Source: JAAZKA01 sp034926225 (GTDB lineage Bacteria; Bacillota; Clostridia; Oscillospirales; QAMX01). From it: a DNA stretch of 64,000 bases. Below the pieces are notes generated by a model, which saw only the letters and a program-made list of their open reading frames with translations, had not been told where the DNA came from and did not search any database. Below, in pieces: positions 33,987-43,127 of this stretch. Location of the stretch: the NCBI GenBank assembly GCA_034926225.1, contig JAYFRF010000016.1, forward strand, positions 62,001 through 126,000. The letters are read 5' to 3'. The position numbers and the translations under genes were made by a program. Numbering within the stretch: the stretch's first letter is position 1; every line of letters starts with the position of its first letter.

Positions 33987-34367
33987 ATGGCTAAAGAAAA
34001 AGACAGCATTGCGACCTACCTCTCCAGGGTGATTACAAGCGATCAGGCTCCCCAGCAAAAAACCCGCGTGGATGTCCGCATCGCCGGAGATACTTTTACG
34101 ATTCTCGCTGTCGAAAGCGAGGACTATATCCGCCGCGTGGCCCAGTACGTCGACTCGAAGATCGGCGCGGTCAATGCATCGGGCAAGCTGCCCCTGCTCG
34201 ACGCCGCCATCCTCGCCGCGTGCAACATCACCGATGAGCAGTTTAAGGCGACGGAGAACGCCGAAAGCATGCGCTTGCAGCTCAAAGCCTACCTCGACGA
34301 TATAGCGCGTCTGCGTATGGAGGTCAACGATCTCCGTCGCGACCTTGCGAAAGCGACGAAGGAATGA
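33987..34367 (+). CDS. zapA: Cell division protein ZapA
   Basis: Small cytoplasmic protein (126 residues) that bundles FtsZ at the division site. It has the ZapA beta-hairpin and helix segment (VDVRIAGDTFTILAVESEDYIRRVAQYVDS in shorter pieces), then a coiled-coil tail (about 75-126). The ATG at 33987 (MAKEKDS) follows AGAAAGG; an upstream extension of the frame has no homology. It opens the operon that continues through mreBCD-type genes to PBP2, and its stop overlaps the U32 gene start. Confidence 0.88.
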   Translation: MAKEKDSIATYLSRVITSDQAPQQKTRVDVRIAGDTFTILAVESEDYIRRVAQYVDSKIGAVNASGKLPLLDAAILAACNITDEQFKATENAESMRLQLKAYLDDIARLRMEVNDLRRDLAKATKE

Positions 34368-36196
34368 TGGAGCTTTTGTCCCCCGCGGGGTCGTTTGACG
34401 CGGTGCGTGCCGCCGTGCAGAACGGCGCGGATGCCGTCTACTTCGGAGGCGCGTCTTTTAACGCGCGGAGGAAGGCAAAAAACCTCACCGATACGGAGCT
34501 TGCCGCCGCAATTGCCTACTGCCACCGCTTTGGCGTGCGCGTGTACTGTACCTTCAACATTCTTGTTTCCGACCGTGAGATGCGTGAGGCCGACGAAGCG
34601 GCGGCGGCGCTGGCCCGCTGCGGCGCGGACGCGCTGATCGTACAGGATGTGGGTCTTGCGCGCCGACTGCGCAAGGTCGTGCCGGATATGCCGCTGCACG
34701 CGAGCACGCAGATGTCGGTGCATAACGTCGAGGGCGCGCGTATCGCGGCGGAACTGGGCTTTTCCCGGGTCGTCGCGGCACGGGAGCTGTCGCGCGAGGA
34801 TCTCGAAATCCTGTGCCGCGAGTCGCCGATACCGGTGGAGGTGTTTGCCCACGGCGCACTTTGCGCCGCGTACTCGGGACAGTGCTACATGAGCGCGATG
34901 ATCGGACGCCGCAGCGGAAACCGGGGACTCTGCGCCCAGCCCTGCCGCATGCTCTACGACGACGGTGACGGGCACGCATACCCCGCGATGTCCCTAAAGG
35001 AGCTGTGCATGGCGGGGAAGCTCCGCGAGCTTTCCGACATGGGCGTCGCATCCTTAAAAATCGAAGGCCGCATGAGACGCCCGGAATACGCGGCGCTCGC
35101 GACGGCGGTCTACCGCCGTACACTGGACACGGGGAAAGCGCCGTCAAAGGAGGAGCTTTCCCGCCTTGGCATGCTCTTTTCGCGAGAGGGCTTCACGGAC
35201 GGCTACTATACGGGACGCGCGGTCTCGCGTACCGGCGCGCCGGGACGTCCGATGTTCGGCATCCGTACAGAGGCGTCGGAGGAGGAGATGACACGCCTTT
35301 GCGCCGCTGTGCGGAAAACCTATGCGTCGGATACGCGGGAGGAAAAGAAGCTTGTACAAAAACCGCCGGTGATCGGCGTCTATACGCCGGAAAAAAGCCT
35401 TCCGAACCGTAAATCGCGTCCGAAGCTGACCGTTTCCGTGCAAAGCTTCGACCAGATTACCCCGGGGCTTTTGCGCTGCGCGCCGGCGCAGGTGTATCTG
35501 CCGTTGGAAACGGCTGCGGCCGACCCGGCAAGGGTAAGGGGGCTTTTGGAACGGGAGGTACCCGTCGCCGTAACGCTGCCGCGTGTCATCCTGCCGACGC
35601 AGGAGCGGGAGATCGCCGCGATGCTCAGGGTAGCGGCGGAAAGCGGCGTGCAGACGGCGCTTGTCGGCAATCTCGGACACGCGAAGCTTTCGGCGGACGC
35701 CGGAATGACCCTCCGGGGGGACTACGGCTTGAATGCGTATAATACGCACGCCCTGACGGTGCTGCGGGAGCTGGGGTTTGCCTCGGCGACAGCGTCGTTT
35801 GAACTGCGCTTCGCCGCGATACGCGATATGGGCAAGGCGCTGCCGGTGGAGGCCATCGTCTATGGCAGACTGCCGCTGATGCTGTTTGAAAACTGCCTGA
35901 TCCGTTCCCGCGAGGGCGAGTGCCGCTGCGAAAAGCCCCGGACGCTGCGCGACCGCACGGGAGAGGAATTTCTGCTGCTGCCCGCGTACGGCTGCCGGAC
36001 GGAGCTTTTTAACGGCGTGCCGCTCTGGCTTGCCGACCGCCGCGAGGACTACGCAAAGCTGGGACTCGGCGCGGCACGGCTCGTCTTTACGACGGAGACC
36101 CCCGCCGAATGCGTCCGTGTCGCGGAATGTTACCTCCACGGCGGCGAGCCGCCCGAACGCTTTACCAGAGGACTATATTATCGAGGTGTCGAATGA
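34364..36196 (+). CDS. U32-family protein (TrhP/RlhA-like)
   Basis: The 610-residue protein has an N-terminal U32 domain: ELLSPAGSFDAVRAAVQNGADAVYFGG in overlapping short motifs, HASTQMSVHN, and the cysteine-rich HGALCAAYSGQCYMS and NRGLCAQPCR. It also has a C-terminal DUF3656-like half. Members hydroxylate tRNA (TrhP, ho5U34) or 23S rRNA (RlhA) rather than degrade proteins, and the cysteines may bind an Fe-S cluster. Additional cysteines near the end (GECRCEKP) are typical of long members. The start codon overlaps the zapA stop (ATGATGGAG). zapA-U32 linkage is common in Clostridia. Confidence 0.9.
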   Translation: MMELLSPAGSFDAVRAAVQNGADAVYFGGASFNARRKAKNLTDTELAAAIAYCHRFGVRVYCTFNILVSDREMREADEAAAALARCGADALIVQDVGLARRLRKVVPDMPLHASTQMSVHNVEGARIAAELGFSRVVAARELSREDLEILCRESPIPVEVFAHGALCAAYSGQCYMSAMIGRRSGNRGLCAQPCRMLYDDGDGHAYPAMSLKELCMAGKLRELSDMGVASLKIEGRMRRPEYAALATAVYRRTLDTGKAPSKEELSRLGMLFSREGFTDGYYTGRAVSRTGAPGRPMFGIRTEASEEEMTRLCAAVRKTYASDTREEKKLVQKPPVIGVYTPEKSLPNRKSRPKLTVSVQSFDQITPGLLRCAPAQVYLPLETAAADPARVRGLLEREVPVAVTLPRVILPTQEREIAAMLRVAAESGVQTALVGNLGHAKLSADAGMTLRGDYGLNAYNTHALTVLRELGFASATASFELRFAAIRDMGKALPVEAIVYGRLPLMLFENCLIRSREGECRCEKPRTLRDRTGEEFLLLPAYGCRTELFNGVPLWLADRREDYAKLGLGAARLVFTTETPAECVRVAECYLHGGEPPERFTRGLYYRGVE

Positions 36197-36630
36197 CCGT
36201 TACAGTACAAATACAAAAGCTGCGGGATGTACCGACGCCCGCGTATATGACCCCGGGTGCCGCGGCGATGGACGTCTGCGCCGCGATAGACGCACCCGCG
36301 ATACTGCCACCGCATACTCCGGTGATGATTCCCCTAGGCTTTGCGATCGCGCTGCCGGCGGGGTATGTGGGGCTGATGTTCGGGCGTTCGAGTATGGGCG
36401 CGAAATACGGCGTCTGTCCCGCGAACGCCGTCGGCGTGATCGATTCGGACTATCGCGGGGAGCTGCGCCTGACCCTCATCAACCACACCGATACGCCTGT
36501 GACCATCGAACCGCTGCAGAGGGTCGGGCAGCTGATGGTGCTGCCCGTGGCGACGGCTGTGTGGGACGAATGCGGGACGCTGCCCGAAACCGAGCGCGGT
36601 GCGGGCGGCTACGGTTCAACGGGGAAGTAA
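36193..36630 (+). CDS. dut: dUTP diphosphatase (trimeric)
   Basis: Cleaves dUTP to dUMP and pyrophosphate, keeping uracil out of DNA and feeding thymidylate synthesis. The 145-residue protein has the five dUTPase motifs, including GAAAMDV, GRSSMGAKYGV, GVIDSDYRGEL, RVGQLMVLP and the C-terminal RGAGGYGSTG arm. The start at 36193 overlaps the U32 stop (ATGA) with GAGGTG just ahead. Confidence 0.95.
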   Translation: MTVTVQIQKLRDVPTPAYMTPGAAAMDVCAAIDAPAILPPHTPVMIPLGFAIALPAGYVGLMFGRSSMGAKYGVCPANAVGVIDSDYRGELRLTLINHTDTPVTIEPLQRVGQLMVLPVATAVWDECGTLPETERGAGGYGSTGK

Positions 36631-36646
36631 GGGAAGGATTTTTACG

Positions 36647-36907
36647 ATGAAGGGAAAAAATGTGTTCGTGTTCATCCTCGTACTCATAACCGGCGCGGTT
36701 GTCGGGGGATTGATCGCCCAGTTGGTGCAGGGGATCCCGTGGCTTTCGTGGCTTGCCTACGGCGCAAGCTTCGGGGTGTCGACGGCCAATCCCGTGGTGC
36801 TCGATCTTGCGGTGCTGAAGCTGGTGTTCGGGTGCATGGTCGAGATCAATATCGCGACGATCGTCGGTATCGTCGCGGCACTTTTACTCTACAGAAAGCT
36901 TGTGTGA
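36647..36907 (+). CDS. DUF4321 small membrane protein
   Basis: The 86-residue protein has two hydrophobic helices (about 5-25 and 62-83) and a central amphipathic part, matching the DUF4321 family commonly found just before maf in Clostridia. The start at 36647 (MKGKNVFVF) follows GGGAAGGA. Its function is unknown; conserved location beside shape and septum genes suggests an envelope role (inference). Confidence 0.75.
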   Translation: MKGKNVFVFILVLITGAVVGGLIAQLVQGIPWLSWLAYGASFGVSTANPVVLDLAVLKLVFGCMVEINIATIVGIVAALLLYRKLV

Positions 36908-36908
36908 T

Positions 36909-37514
36909 ATGCTGATTTTAGCGTCACAGTCCCCCCGCCGCCGTGCGCTGCTCGGCGAAATGGGGCTTGATTTTACCGTACGCGTGTCCGACGCCGACGA
37001 GACGCCGCCCGCGGGAGCGTCCCCCGAGGACGCCGCCCTTGCTATTGCGCGCTGTAAGGCGGAGGCCGTCGAGAGGTCCCCGGACGATGTCGTGATCGGC
37101 GCGGATACCACGGTGCTGACGCCGGAGGGGGCGGTTTTCGGCAAGCCGCGTGACCGTATGGAAGCGATACGGATGCTTCGGGGGCTGTCCGGACGGACGC
37201 ATACCGTCGTAACGGGCGTCGTCGTCCTGCGCGGCGATCAGGTGCTCGAGCGGGCGGTCTGCACGAAGGTGCGTTTCCGAACGCTGACCGACGAGGAGAT
37301 CGCGGCGTATGCCGTGACGGACGAGCCGTATGACAAGGCGGGCGCTTACGGGATACAGGGACGCGCCGCGTGGCTCGTCGAGAGTATCGACGGAGATTTT
37401 TATAACGTCGTGGGACTGCCGCTGGCGCCGCTTGGGGAAATGCTGGCGAAGATCGGCTATGATGTGTGGCAAAACGGAGGAAGTTCTTGCGCAGATTCTG
37501 GAAATCGGGCCTGA
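36909..37514 (+). CDS. maf: Maf-family nucleotide pyrophosphatase
   Basis: House-cleaning NTP pyrophosphatase of 201 residues, acting on dTTP/UTP or modified nucleotides and linked to septum inhibition in Bacillus. Motifs: LILASQSPRRRALL at the start, then VIGADTTV, FGKPRD, GRTHTVVTGV, YDKAGAYGIQG. ATG at 36909 is two bases after the previous stop; a GTG at 36900 is possible. The 3' end overlaps mreC. Confidence 0.93.
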   Translation: MLILASQSPRRRALLGEMGLDFTVRVSDADETPPAGASPEDAALAIARCKAEAVERSPDDVVIGADTTVLTPEGAVFGKPRDRMEAIRMLRGLSGRTHTVVTGVVVLRGDQVLERAVCTKVRFRTLTDEEIAAYAVTDEPYDKAGAYGIQGRAAWLVESIDGDFYNVVGLPLAPLGEMLAKIGYDVWQNGGSSCADSGNRA

Positions 37515-38323
37515 TGCTCGGCTTTGCGGCGGCGGCGCTGATCGTCCTCGGCTGCGGGATCTACGGTCTCGCCGCGGGGAAACCTTCGCCGCTGAAAAAT
37601 ATCGCGCTCGCGGCGGCGCAGCCCGTGCAAAAGGGGTGTGCCGCCGTCGCGGCGTGGTTTGCGTCTCTTGGCGGCTACCTCGACGGCGTCGACGCACTGA
37701 AAGCGGAAAATGAAGAGCTGCGACGCACCATCGCCGAAAATGAGAACCGTATCCGCCGCGCCGAACAGCTCGAGCGCGAAAATGTGGAGCTGCGCGCGCT
37801 CTTAGGAATGGAGGAGCGCTACGAGGGATATGACCTTCTTTCCGCCGAGGTCACCGGCACCGAAACCGGCTCGTGGGGATATCGCTACCTCCTTGACTGC
37901 GGAACGGCGGACGGCGTCGCGGCGGGGCAGTGCGTGATCGTCGACGAAGGCGTCGTCGGCTGGATCGCGGAAGCGGGGGATCACTGGTGCGCGCTCGAAC
38001 CCCTGACCTCCGCAAACCTTCGCGCGGGCGGCATCCTCACGCGCTCGCGTGCTTTTGGTGTACTTTTGGGCGACTATACCCTCTCGCGCGGGGAGCGCCT
38101 TATGCTCGCTTATCTGCCGGATGACCCGGATGCCGTGGTCGGCGACACCGTGGAGACGTCGGGTGCTGGCGGGGAGTGGCCGCAGGGCCTGCTTGTCGGC
38201 ACCGTCGAATCGGTCAAGCTGTCCCGGGACGGCATCGGCGTCAGCGCGGTCGTTGTGCCGGCCTGCGATTTGACGGCGCTCTCGCGGGTGTATGTGATTC
38301 GCGGCTTTGCGGTGGCCGAATGA
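37487..38323 (+). CDS. mreC: Rod shape-determining protein MreC
   Basis: Bitopic membrane protein (about 278 residues) of the elongasome. One N-terminal helix (about 10-30) is followed by a coiled coil (about 60-95, LKAENEELRR pattern) and a beta-rich extracellular domain containing VTGTETGSWGYRYLLDCGTADGV-type segments and a GGILTRSRAFGVLLGDY stretch. The TTG at 37487 is preferred because GGAGG sits 6 bp upstream; a GTG at 37466 would place the ribosome site inside the gene. Either way it overlaps maf. MreB is not in the window. Confidence 0.85.
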   Translation: MRRFWKSGLMLGFAAAALIVLGCGIYGLAAGKPSPLKNIALAAAQPVQKGCAAVAAWFASLGGYLDGVDALKAENEELRRTIAENENRIRRAEQLERENVELRALLGMEERYEGYDLLSAEVTGTETGSWGYRYLLDCGTADGVAAGQCVIVDEGVVGWIAEAGDHWCALEPLTSANLRAGGILTRSRAFGVLLGDYTLSRGERLMLAYLPDDPDAVVGDTVETSGAGGEWPQGLLVGTVESVKLSRDGIGVSAVVVPACDLTALSRVYVIRGFAVAE

Positions 38324-38892
38324 TGAGAAAAATTCTGAAAAATGCGGCATTTACCGCTTTCGTCTTGTTGATTTTCATTCTGCAAACCACGCTCGGGGCG
38401 AAACTCACCCTGTGGGGCGTCAAGCCAGACCTGATGCCCTTCCTCGCGGCAGCTTTGGGCGTTGTCGCCGGTAAAACCGCCGGCGCATGGCTCGGCTTCC
38501 TCGGAGGCACGTTATGCGACCTCGCTTCCCCGTTCGGCATAGGGCCGCGCATGGCGGTCTGCTTCCTCGCGGGCGCGGTTTCCGGCGAGCTTGTACGTAA
38601 GATCCTGCGGCGTGGCTTTCCCGCGGCATTCCTGCTCGGATTCGCCGCCACGGGCGCAGCTGACCTGCTCGACGTACTGATCGGGGCGGCACGGGGACTC
38701 CCCTGGCCCTATCTTCTCCGTGACGCGGCGTTCTCCGCGCTCTATTCCGCCCTTGCGTCTCCGCTTGCCTACTTCCCCCTCCGCGCGCTCTCCCGCGCTC
38801 TCCCGACGCCGGAGGATTCTCTTGACCGCGGCCGCCCCTCCCGCGTCACCAGCCTGCGTACGGTGCGTCATCCGAAGGGGGAGGACGTATGA
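38320..38892 (+). CDS. mreD: Rod shape-determining protein MreD
   Basis: Polytopic membrane protein (190 residues, about five helices) of the elongasome. The sequence shows the MreD pattern: a first helix with FILQTTLGAKLTLWGVKPDLM, a Gly-rich second region (GFLGGTLCDL), and later helices. The C-terminal tail is unusually Arg/Ser/Pro-rich. The start overlaps the mreC stop by four bases, and its own stop overlaps the PBP2 start. Confidence 0.88.
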   Translation: MMRKILKNAAFTAFVLLIFILQTTLGAKLTLWGVKPDLMPFLAAALGVVAGKTAGAWLGFLGGTLCDLASPFGIGPRMAVCFLAGAVSGELVRKILRRGFPAAFLLGFAATGAADLLDVLIGAARGLPWPYLLRDAAFSALYSALASPLAYFPLRALSRALPTPEDSLDRGRPSRVTSLRTVRHPKGEDV

Positions 38893-40883
38893 GACATCCC
38901 AAAGCGCAAAGTACCCTCCGTATCGCGATACTGGCGGGCGCTACCCTTGCCTGTATCGTCTGGTTTGCGTCCACAATGCTGGGACTGCAGCTCGCCGAGG
39001 GAGAAACCATCCGCGCCGAGGTAGAGGCCGAAGCCGCCGTCACGACGCGGACCGTAGAGACCGCCGGTACGCGCGGCTGCATTTACGACTGCCGGGGCGT
39101 GCCGCTCGTACAGTCCACGCTGTCCTACGCGGTAGAGCTGCAATATGCAAACTGGGATCGCGCCCGTGCGGGCGAGACGCTGCGACGGACGCTTGCCGTT
39201 CTCGCGGAGCGTGGGTACGCGTATACCTCGACGCTGCCCATCGGCGGGGAGCCGCTCGCCTATACCAGCGCGTCCGACGATACGCTCGCGGCTTTTCTTG
39301 AGAAGCGCGAGTGGGAGAGCGACCTTTCGGCGGCGGCGCTTTTTGACCGGCTCTGTGAGCGGTATGAGATTCCGGAGGACTTTACCGCCGCCGACGCGCT
39401 CGCCGTCGCGGGACTGCGCTATGACCTTGAGGTGATGGGTTTTTCCCCGCTGCAGCCGGTCACGCTGGCGGAAGATGTTGACCGCGCGACCGTGGCCGAG
39501 CTTGCGCTCTATGAGCTGCCGGGCGTGGAAATCGTCACGCGCGAGACGCGAACGATCATGACGAACGCCCTTGCGCATGTTCTCGGACGTGTCGGCGCGA
39601 TCTTTGCCGAGGATGCGGACGCATACAAGGCGCTGGGCTATCCCGCCGACGCAACGGTGGGTCTTTCCGGCATCGAAAAGGCCTACGAAACCCTTCTGTG
39701 CGGCAAGGACGGCTCGGTCACGCGTACCTACGATGACTGGGGCCGCCTGATTGCAGAGGATGTGGAAAGCGTCGCCGCGGCGGGCGCGGATGTGTACCTG
39801 ACGATCGATCTGCGCCTGCAGAAAGCGACAGAAGCCGCCCTTGAGCACCGTATTTTGGAGATGCGGGAAAGCGGTGGCGCGGGTAAGGAGGCCGAAGGTG
39901 GCGCCGCTGTCGCCATCCGCGTCGGTACCGGCGAGGTACTCGCCCTCGCGTCTTATCCGACCTATAGCCTTCAAACGTTCGCCGCTGATTACGCGTCTTT
40001 ACTCGAAGCCGCTTATGCGCCGATTTATAACCGTGCGACAAGCGGCACCTATGCGCCCGGTTCCGTCTTTAAGATGGCGACAGCCACCGCGGCTTTGCAA
40101 GAGGGTGTCGTCGAGCCGGACACCATCATCCGCGACGAGGGCGTGTACACCTATTACGCGCCGGATTACCTCTATCACTGCTGGATCTACAATGAATACG
40201 GCATTACGCACGGCGACCTGAATATCGTCGGCGCGCTGCAAAACTCGTGTAACTATTACTTTTATGAAGCGGGGCGGCTGCTCGGCATCGAAGCACTCGA
40301 TCGGTATGCACGGCTTTTGGGGCTTGGCGAGAAGACCGGATTGGAAATCGCGGAATCGGCGGGCATCCTTGCGGGGCCGGAGGCGCGCGCGGATGGGAAA
40401 TGGTACCCCGGCGACACGTTGCTTGCCGCCATCGGGCAGTCCGACAACGCGTTTACGCCCGTGCAGCTGTGTAATTACGTCGCGACGCTCTGCGCCGGGG
40501 GCGTGCGCTATCAGACGCAGCTCGTTGGCAGCGTCATCGCGTCGGACGGCACCGTTTGTGAGGATAGCACCTCCGTCGAGGCCGCACGCATCGATTTTGA
40601 TGAGGAAAATCTCGCGGCCATCCTCGAGGGGATGCTGCGCGTGACCGAGGACGGCACCGCGTCGAAGGTGTTTGCGGACTATCCGGTCGCGGTGATCGGC
40701 AAAACCGGTTCCGCACAGGTGCAGACCGGCGCGGCAAACGGCGTATTCGTGCTAGCCGCGCCCGCCGAAAATCCGGAAATCGCCATCGCCGTCGTCGTGG
40801 AGCACGGCGGCTCGGGGAACAACGTCGCCGTCATCGCGCGGGATATGCTCGACGCGTATCTGGCTGTATCGGCTCAGAGCTGA
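38889..40883 (+). CDS. mrdA: Penicillin-binding protein 2 (elongation-specific transpeptidase)
   Basis: Class B PBP of 664 residues that cross-links peptidoglycan of the side wall. It has one N-terminal membrane helix (about 10-32), a PBP dimer domain, and a transpeptidase domain with the catalytic serine and lysine in PGSVFKMA (SxxK), SCN in LQNSCNYYF (SxN) and KTG in GKTGSAQ. It is translationally coupled to mreD (ATGA). No terminator is visible; the operon runs into hairpin cassette 2. Confidence 0.93.
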   Translation: MRHPKAQSTLRIAILAGATLACIVWFASTMLGLQLAEGETIRAEVEAEAAVTTRTVETAGTRGCIYDCRGVPLVQSTLSYAVELQYANWDRARAGETLRRTLAVLAERGYAYTSTLPIGGEPLAYTSASDDTLAAFLEKREWESDLSAAALFDRLCERYEIPEDFTAADALAVAGLRYDLEVMGFSPLQPVTLAEDVDRATVAELALYELPGVEIVTRETRTIMTNALAHVLGRVGAIFAEDADAYKALGYPADATVGLSGIEKAYETLLCGKDGSVTRTYDDWGRLIAEDVESVAAAGADVYLTIDLRLQKATEAALEHRILEMRESGGAGKEAEGGAAVAIRVGTGEVLALASYPTYSLQTFAADYASLLEAAYAPIYNRATSGTYAPGSVFKMATATAALQEGVVEPDTIIRDEGVYTYYAPDYLYHCWIYNEYGITHGDLNIVGALQNSCNYYFYEAGRLLGIEALDRYARLLGLGEKTGLEIAESAGILAGPEARADGKWYPGDTLLAAIGQSDNAFTPVQLCNYVATLCAGGVRYQTQLVGSVIASDGTVCEDSTSVEAARIDFDEENLAAILEGMLRVTEDGTASKVFADYPVAVIGKTGSAQVQTGAANGVFVLAAPAENPEIAIAVVVEHGGSGNNVAVIARDMLDAYLAVSAQS

Positions 40884-40900
40884 TAATATAATCCATACTT

Positions 40901-41254
40901 CCGGGGGACTTCTCGTCCCCCGGACCCCCGCGCCAGTATTCTTTCTGCGGCAGAAAGAATACTGGACAATAAAGCACCTTTTTGGGGACGGAAACGCCTG
41001 CAGGCGTTTCTTAGACGAAGGAGAGTAGCTGATTACTGCTATGCATTACGGAAGAGGTTTTCGGTAATCAGCCGTGCCCTTTCGTCTAAGCGGCGCGAAG
41101 TCGCCGCTCGTTCCGGGGAGGTACTTAGGAGGACTTTAGTCCTCCTAAGCGAGCTTTCCGTTGCCATCGAAGATGGCAACACCCTCTTTCTTTGCTCGCG
41201 CAAAGAAAGAGGTCGGGAGGTGCAGGGGGGCGAAACGCCCCCTGCAAGGTATCA
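40901..41254. repeat. Hairpin-ladder cassette, copy 2 (between PBP2 and mutL)
   Basis: This non-coding gap (405 bp) is filled with perfect hairpins: CCGGGGGAC/GTCCCCCGG (40901-40923), a 15-bp stem with 3-nt loop (40933-40965), the palindrome AAACGCCTGCAGGCGTTT (40992-41009), and the long-range pair CTTAGACGAA/TTCGTCTAAG (41010-41019 with 41081-41090) enclosing GCTGATTAC/GTAATCAGC (41028-41036 with 41064-41072). Then come GCGGCG/CGCCGC (41090-41107), CTTAGGAGGACT/AGTCCTCCTAAG (41124-41149), GTTGCCATC/GATGGCAAC (41160-41180), a 13-bp CCTCTTTCTTTGC hairpin (41183-41212) and a GC-rich hairpin (41221-41246). The right edge CTGCAAGGTATCAG is the same as in copy 1, while the left edge differs. Confidence 0.78.
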
Positions 41255-41288
41255 GCAAGCAAATCAGTAAGGAAAAAGGAAATCAAGG

Positions 41289-43121
41289 ATGGGTATCGTA
41301 CATCAACTGCCACAGCATGTGGCTAACTGTATCGCGGCGGGAGAGGTCGTCGAGAATCCCTCGTCCGTCGCCAAGGAGCTCTGCGAGAACGCTGTCGACG
41401 CCGGCGCGACCGAGATCACCGTCTCGATGCGCGGTGGCGGGATAGCGGAGTTGATTGTCTCGGATAACGGCTGCGGTATGAGCCGGGAGGATGCCGAGCT
41501 GTGCTTTGCGCGGCATGCCACGAGTAAAATTTCAACGGAGCGGGACTTAGACGGCATCACGACCTTGGGTTTTCGCGGAGAAGCGCTCGCTGCGATTTCT
41601 GCCGTCAGTCGCGTGACGCTCGAGACCTGTGAAGTGGGTGCGGAGTGTGGGACAAGGATCATCCGCGAGTACGGGGAGACTCTTGCGTGCGAGGACGCCG
41701 TGATCAGTCCCGGTACGACCTTCGCCGTCCGGGAGCTGTTTCGCAACACCCCGGCGCGGATGAAGTTTCTGCGGACGGATAGTGCCGAGGGCGCGGCGGT
41801 AGCGGCTGTCGTCGGCAAGCTCGCGCTGTCCCATCCCGAGGTCGCCTTCACGATGATTCGCGACACGAAGCGCTCGTTTGAGACTTCCGGCTCGGGCGAC
41901 CTCTATCAGGCGATCACGGACTTCTGCGGCAGAGAGTTTTCCCGAGGACTCCTGCGTGTTGACGCGGGAGCGGGGGATGCTTCGGCGCCGCATGTATGGG
42001 GATATGTCACGCAGCCCGGCGCGCACCGTGCGACGCGAGGGATGCAATACTTCTTCCTTAACGGGCGCGCCGTGCAGAGTAAGCTCATTGTGGCAGCGCT
42101 CGACGACGCGTATCACGGCTTTATTCCCGGCGGGCGCTTTCCCGGCTGTGTACTGCATGTCGCACTCGACCCGGAGCTGTGCGATATCAATGTGCATCCG
42201 ACAAAGCTGACGGTGAAGTTCACCCGCGAGCGCGATGTATATTTGGCGGTGCGCCAAGCGGTGACCGATGTTCTGAACCTGAGCGAGACCCGTCCGACTT
42301 TCTCGATGACGCATGAAGGCGCGCCGATCCGCATGGCCCCCATGGAGGACGGCCGTCAGCCCGAACCCCAGTCGGATTCGGTTGCGCCGGAAATGCCGCC
42401 CTTGCCGGAGATGCCGCCCATGCAGCAAACGCCGATGGCGCCGGAAACGGCGCGCGTACGGGAGCCGCTGCCTATTGCGGAAACGCTGCCGGAGCGGGAG
42501 CCGCTACCCATACCGGAAGCGTCGCAGGTGCCAAACACCACGCCGGAGCCGTCCGGCGTGCCGCCCTTCCGCGTCGCGGGGATGCTCTTTGATACCTATA
42601 TCATCGTCGAGACGGGAAACGACGTCGTCTTTATCGACTTCCACGCGACACATGAACGCCTCCGCTATAACCGGCTCCTGCAAGAGTATCGGGAGGGCGG
42701 CGTCGCATCGCAGACGCTGCTCGCGTCGGTGATATTGCCCGTGCCGCCGGAGGAGTATGCGGCCGTACTTGAGCATACGCAGGAGCTTACCCGTTTCGGC
42801 GTCGAAGCTGAAGCGTTCGGCAGGGATGAGATCGCAATCCGCGCGCTGCCGACGGGAACTGATCCGGAAAGCGCCGCCGAGCTCGTCGCCGAGCTGACGC
42901 GGGAATGGAAGCACGCAGGAACCGCGTCGCCGGTCGAGGATATCCTCCACCTGATCGCCTGCCACGGCGCGAAAAGGGCGGGGGACAGCCTGACGGCGCC
43001 CGAGCGGGAGAGCCTTGCGGCAAGGGTGCTCGGCGACCCGACGATCAAGAGCTGCCCGCACGGAAGACCCGTCGCCGTGACGATGAGCCGGCGCGATTTT
43101 GTGCGCAATTTCGGGAGGTGA
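41289..43121 (+). CDS. mutL: DNA mismatch repair protein MutL
   Basis: Mismatch-repair ATPase and nicking protein of 610 residues. The GHKL ATPase N-half shows AAGEVVENPSSVAKELCENAVDAGA in pieces, SDNGCGM and GFRGEALAAISAV. A proline/glutamate-rich linker (about 345-425) precedes the C-terminal dimerisation/endonuclease domain. That domain has ACHGA and CPHGRP metal-site motifs, but the main motif reads DFHATHERLRYN instead of DQHAxxERxxxE, so the last glutamate is missing. mutS is not upstream; the preceding region is hairpin cassette 2 and no promoter is evident. AAGG upstream supports the ATG at 41289. Confidence 0.93.
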   Translation: MGIVHQLPQHVANCIAAGEVVENPSSVAKELCENAVDAGATEITVSMRGGGIAELIVSDNGCGMSREDAELCFARHATSKISTERDLDGITTLGFRGEALAAISAVSRVTLETCEVGAECGTRIIREYGETLACEDAVISPGTTFAVRELFRNTPARMKFLRTDSAEGAAVAAVVGKLALSHPEVAFTMIRDTKRSFETSGSGDLYQAITDFCGREFSRGLLRVDAGAGDASAPHVWGYVTQPGAHRATRGMQYFFLNGRAVQSKLIVAALDDAYHGFIPGGRFPGCVLHVALDPELCDINVHPTKLTVKFTRERDVYLAVRQAVTDVLNLSETRPTFSMTHEGAPIRMAPMEDGRQPEPQSDSVAPEMPPLPEMPPMQQTPMAPETARVREPLPIAETLPEREPLPIPEASQVPNTTPEPSGVPPFRVAGMLFDTYIIVETGNDVVFIDFHATHERLRYNRLLQEYREGGVASQTLLASVILPVPPEEYAAVLEHTQELTRFGVEAEAFGRDEIAIRALPTGTDPESAAELVAELTREWKHAGTASPVEDILHLIACHGAKRAGDSLTAPERESLAARVLGDPTIKSCPHGRPVAVTMSRRDFVRNFGR

Positions 43122-43127
43122 CGTCTT

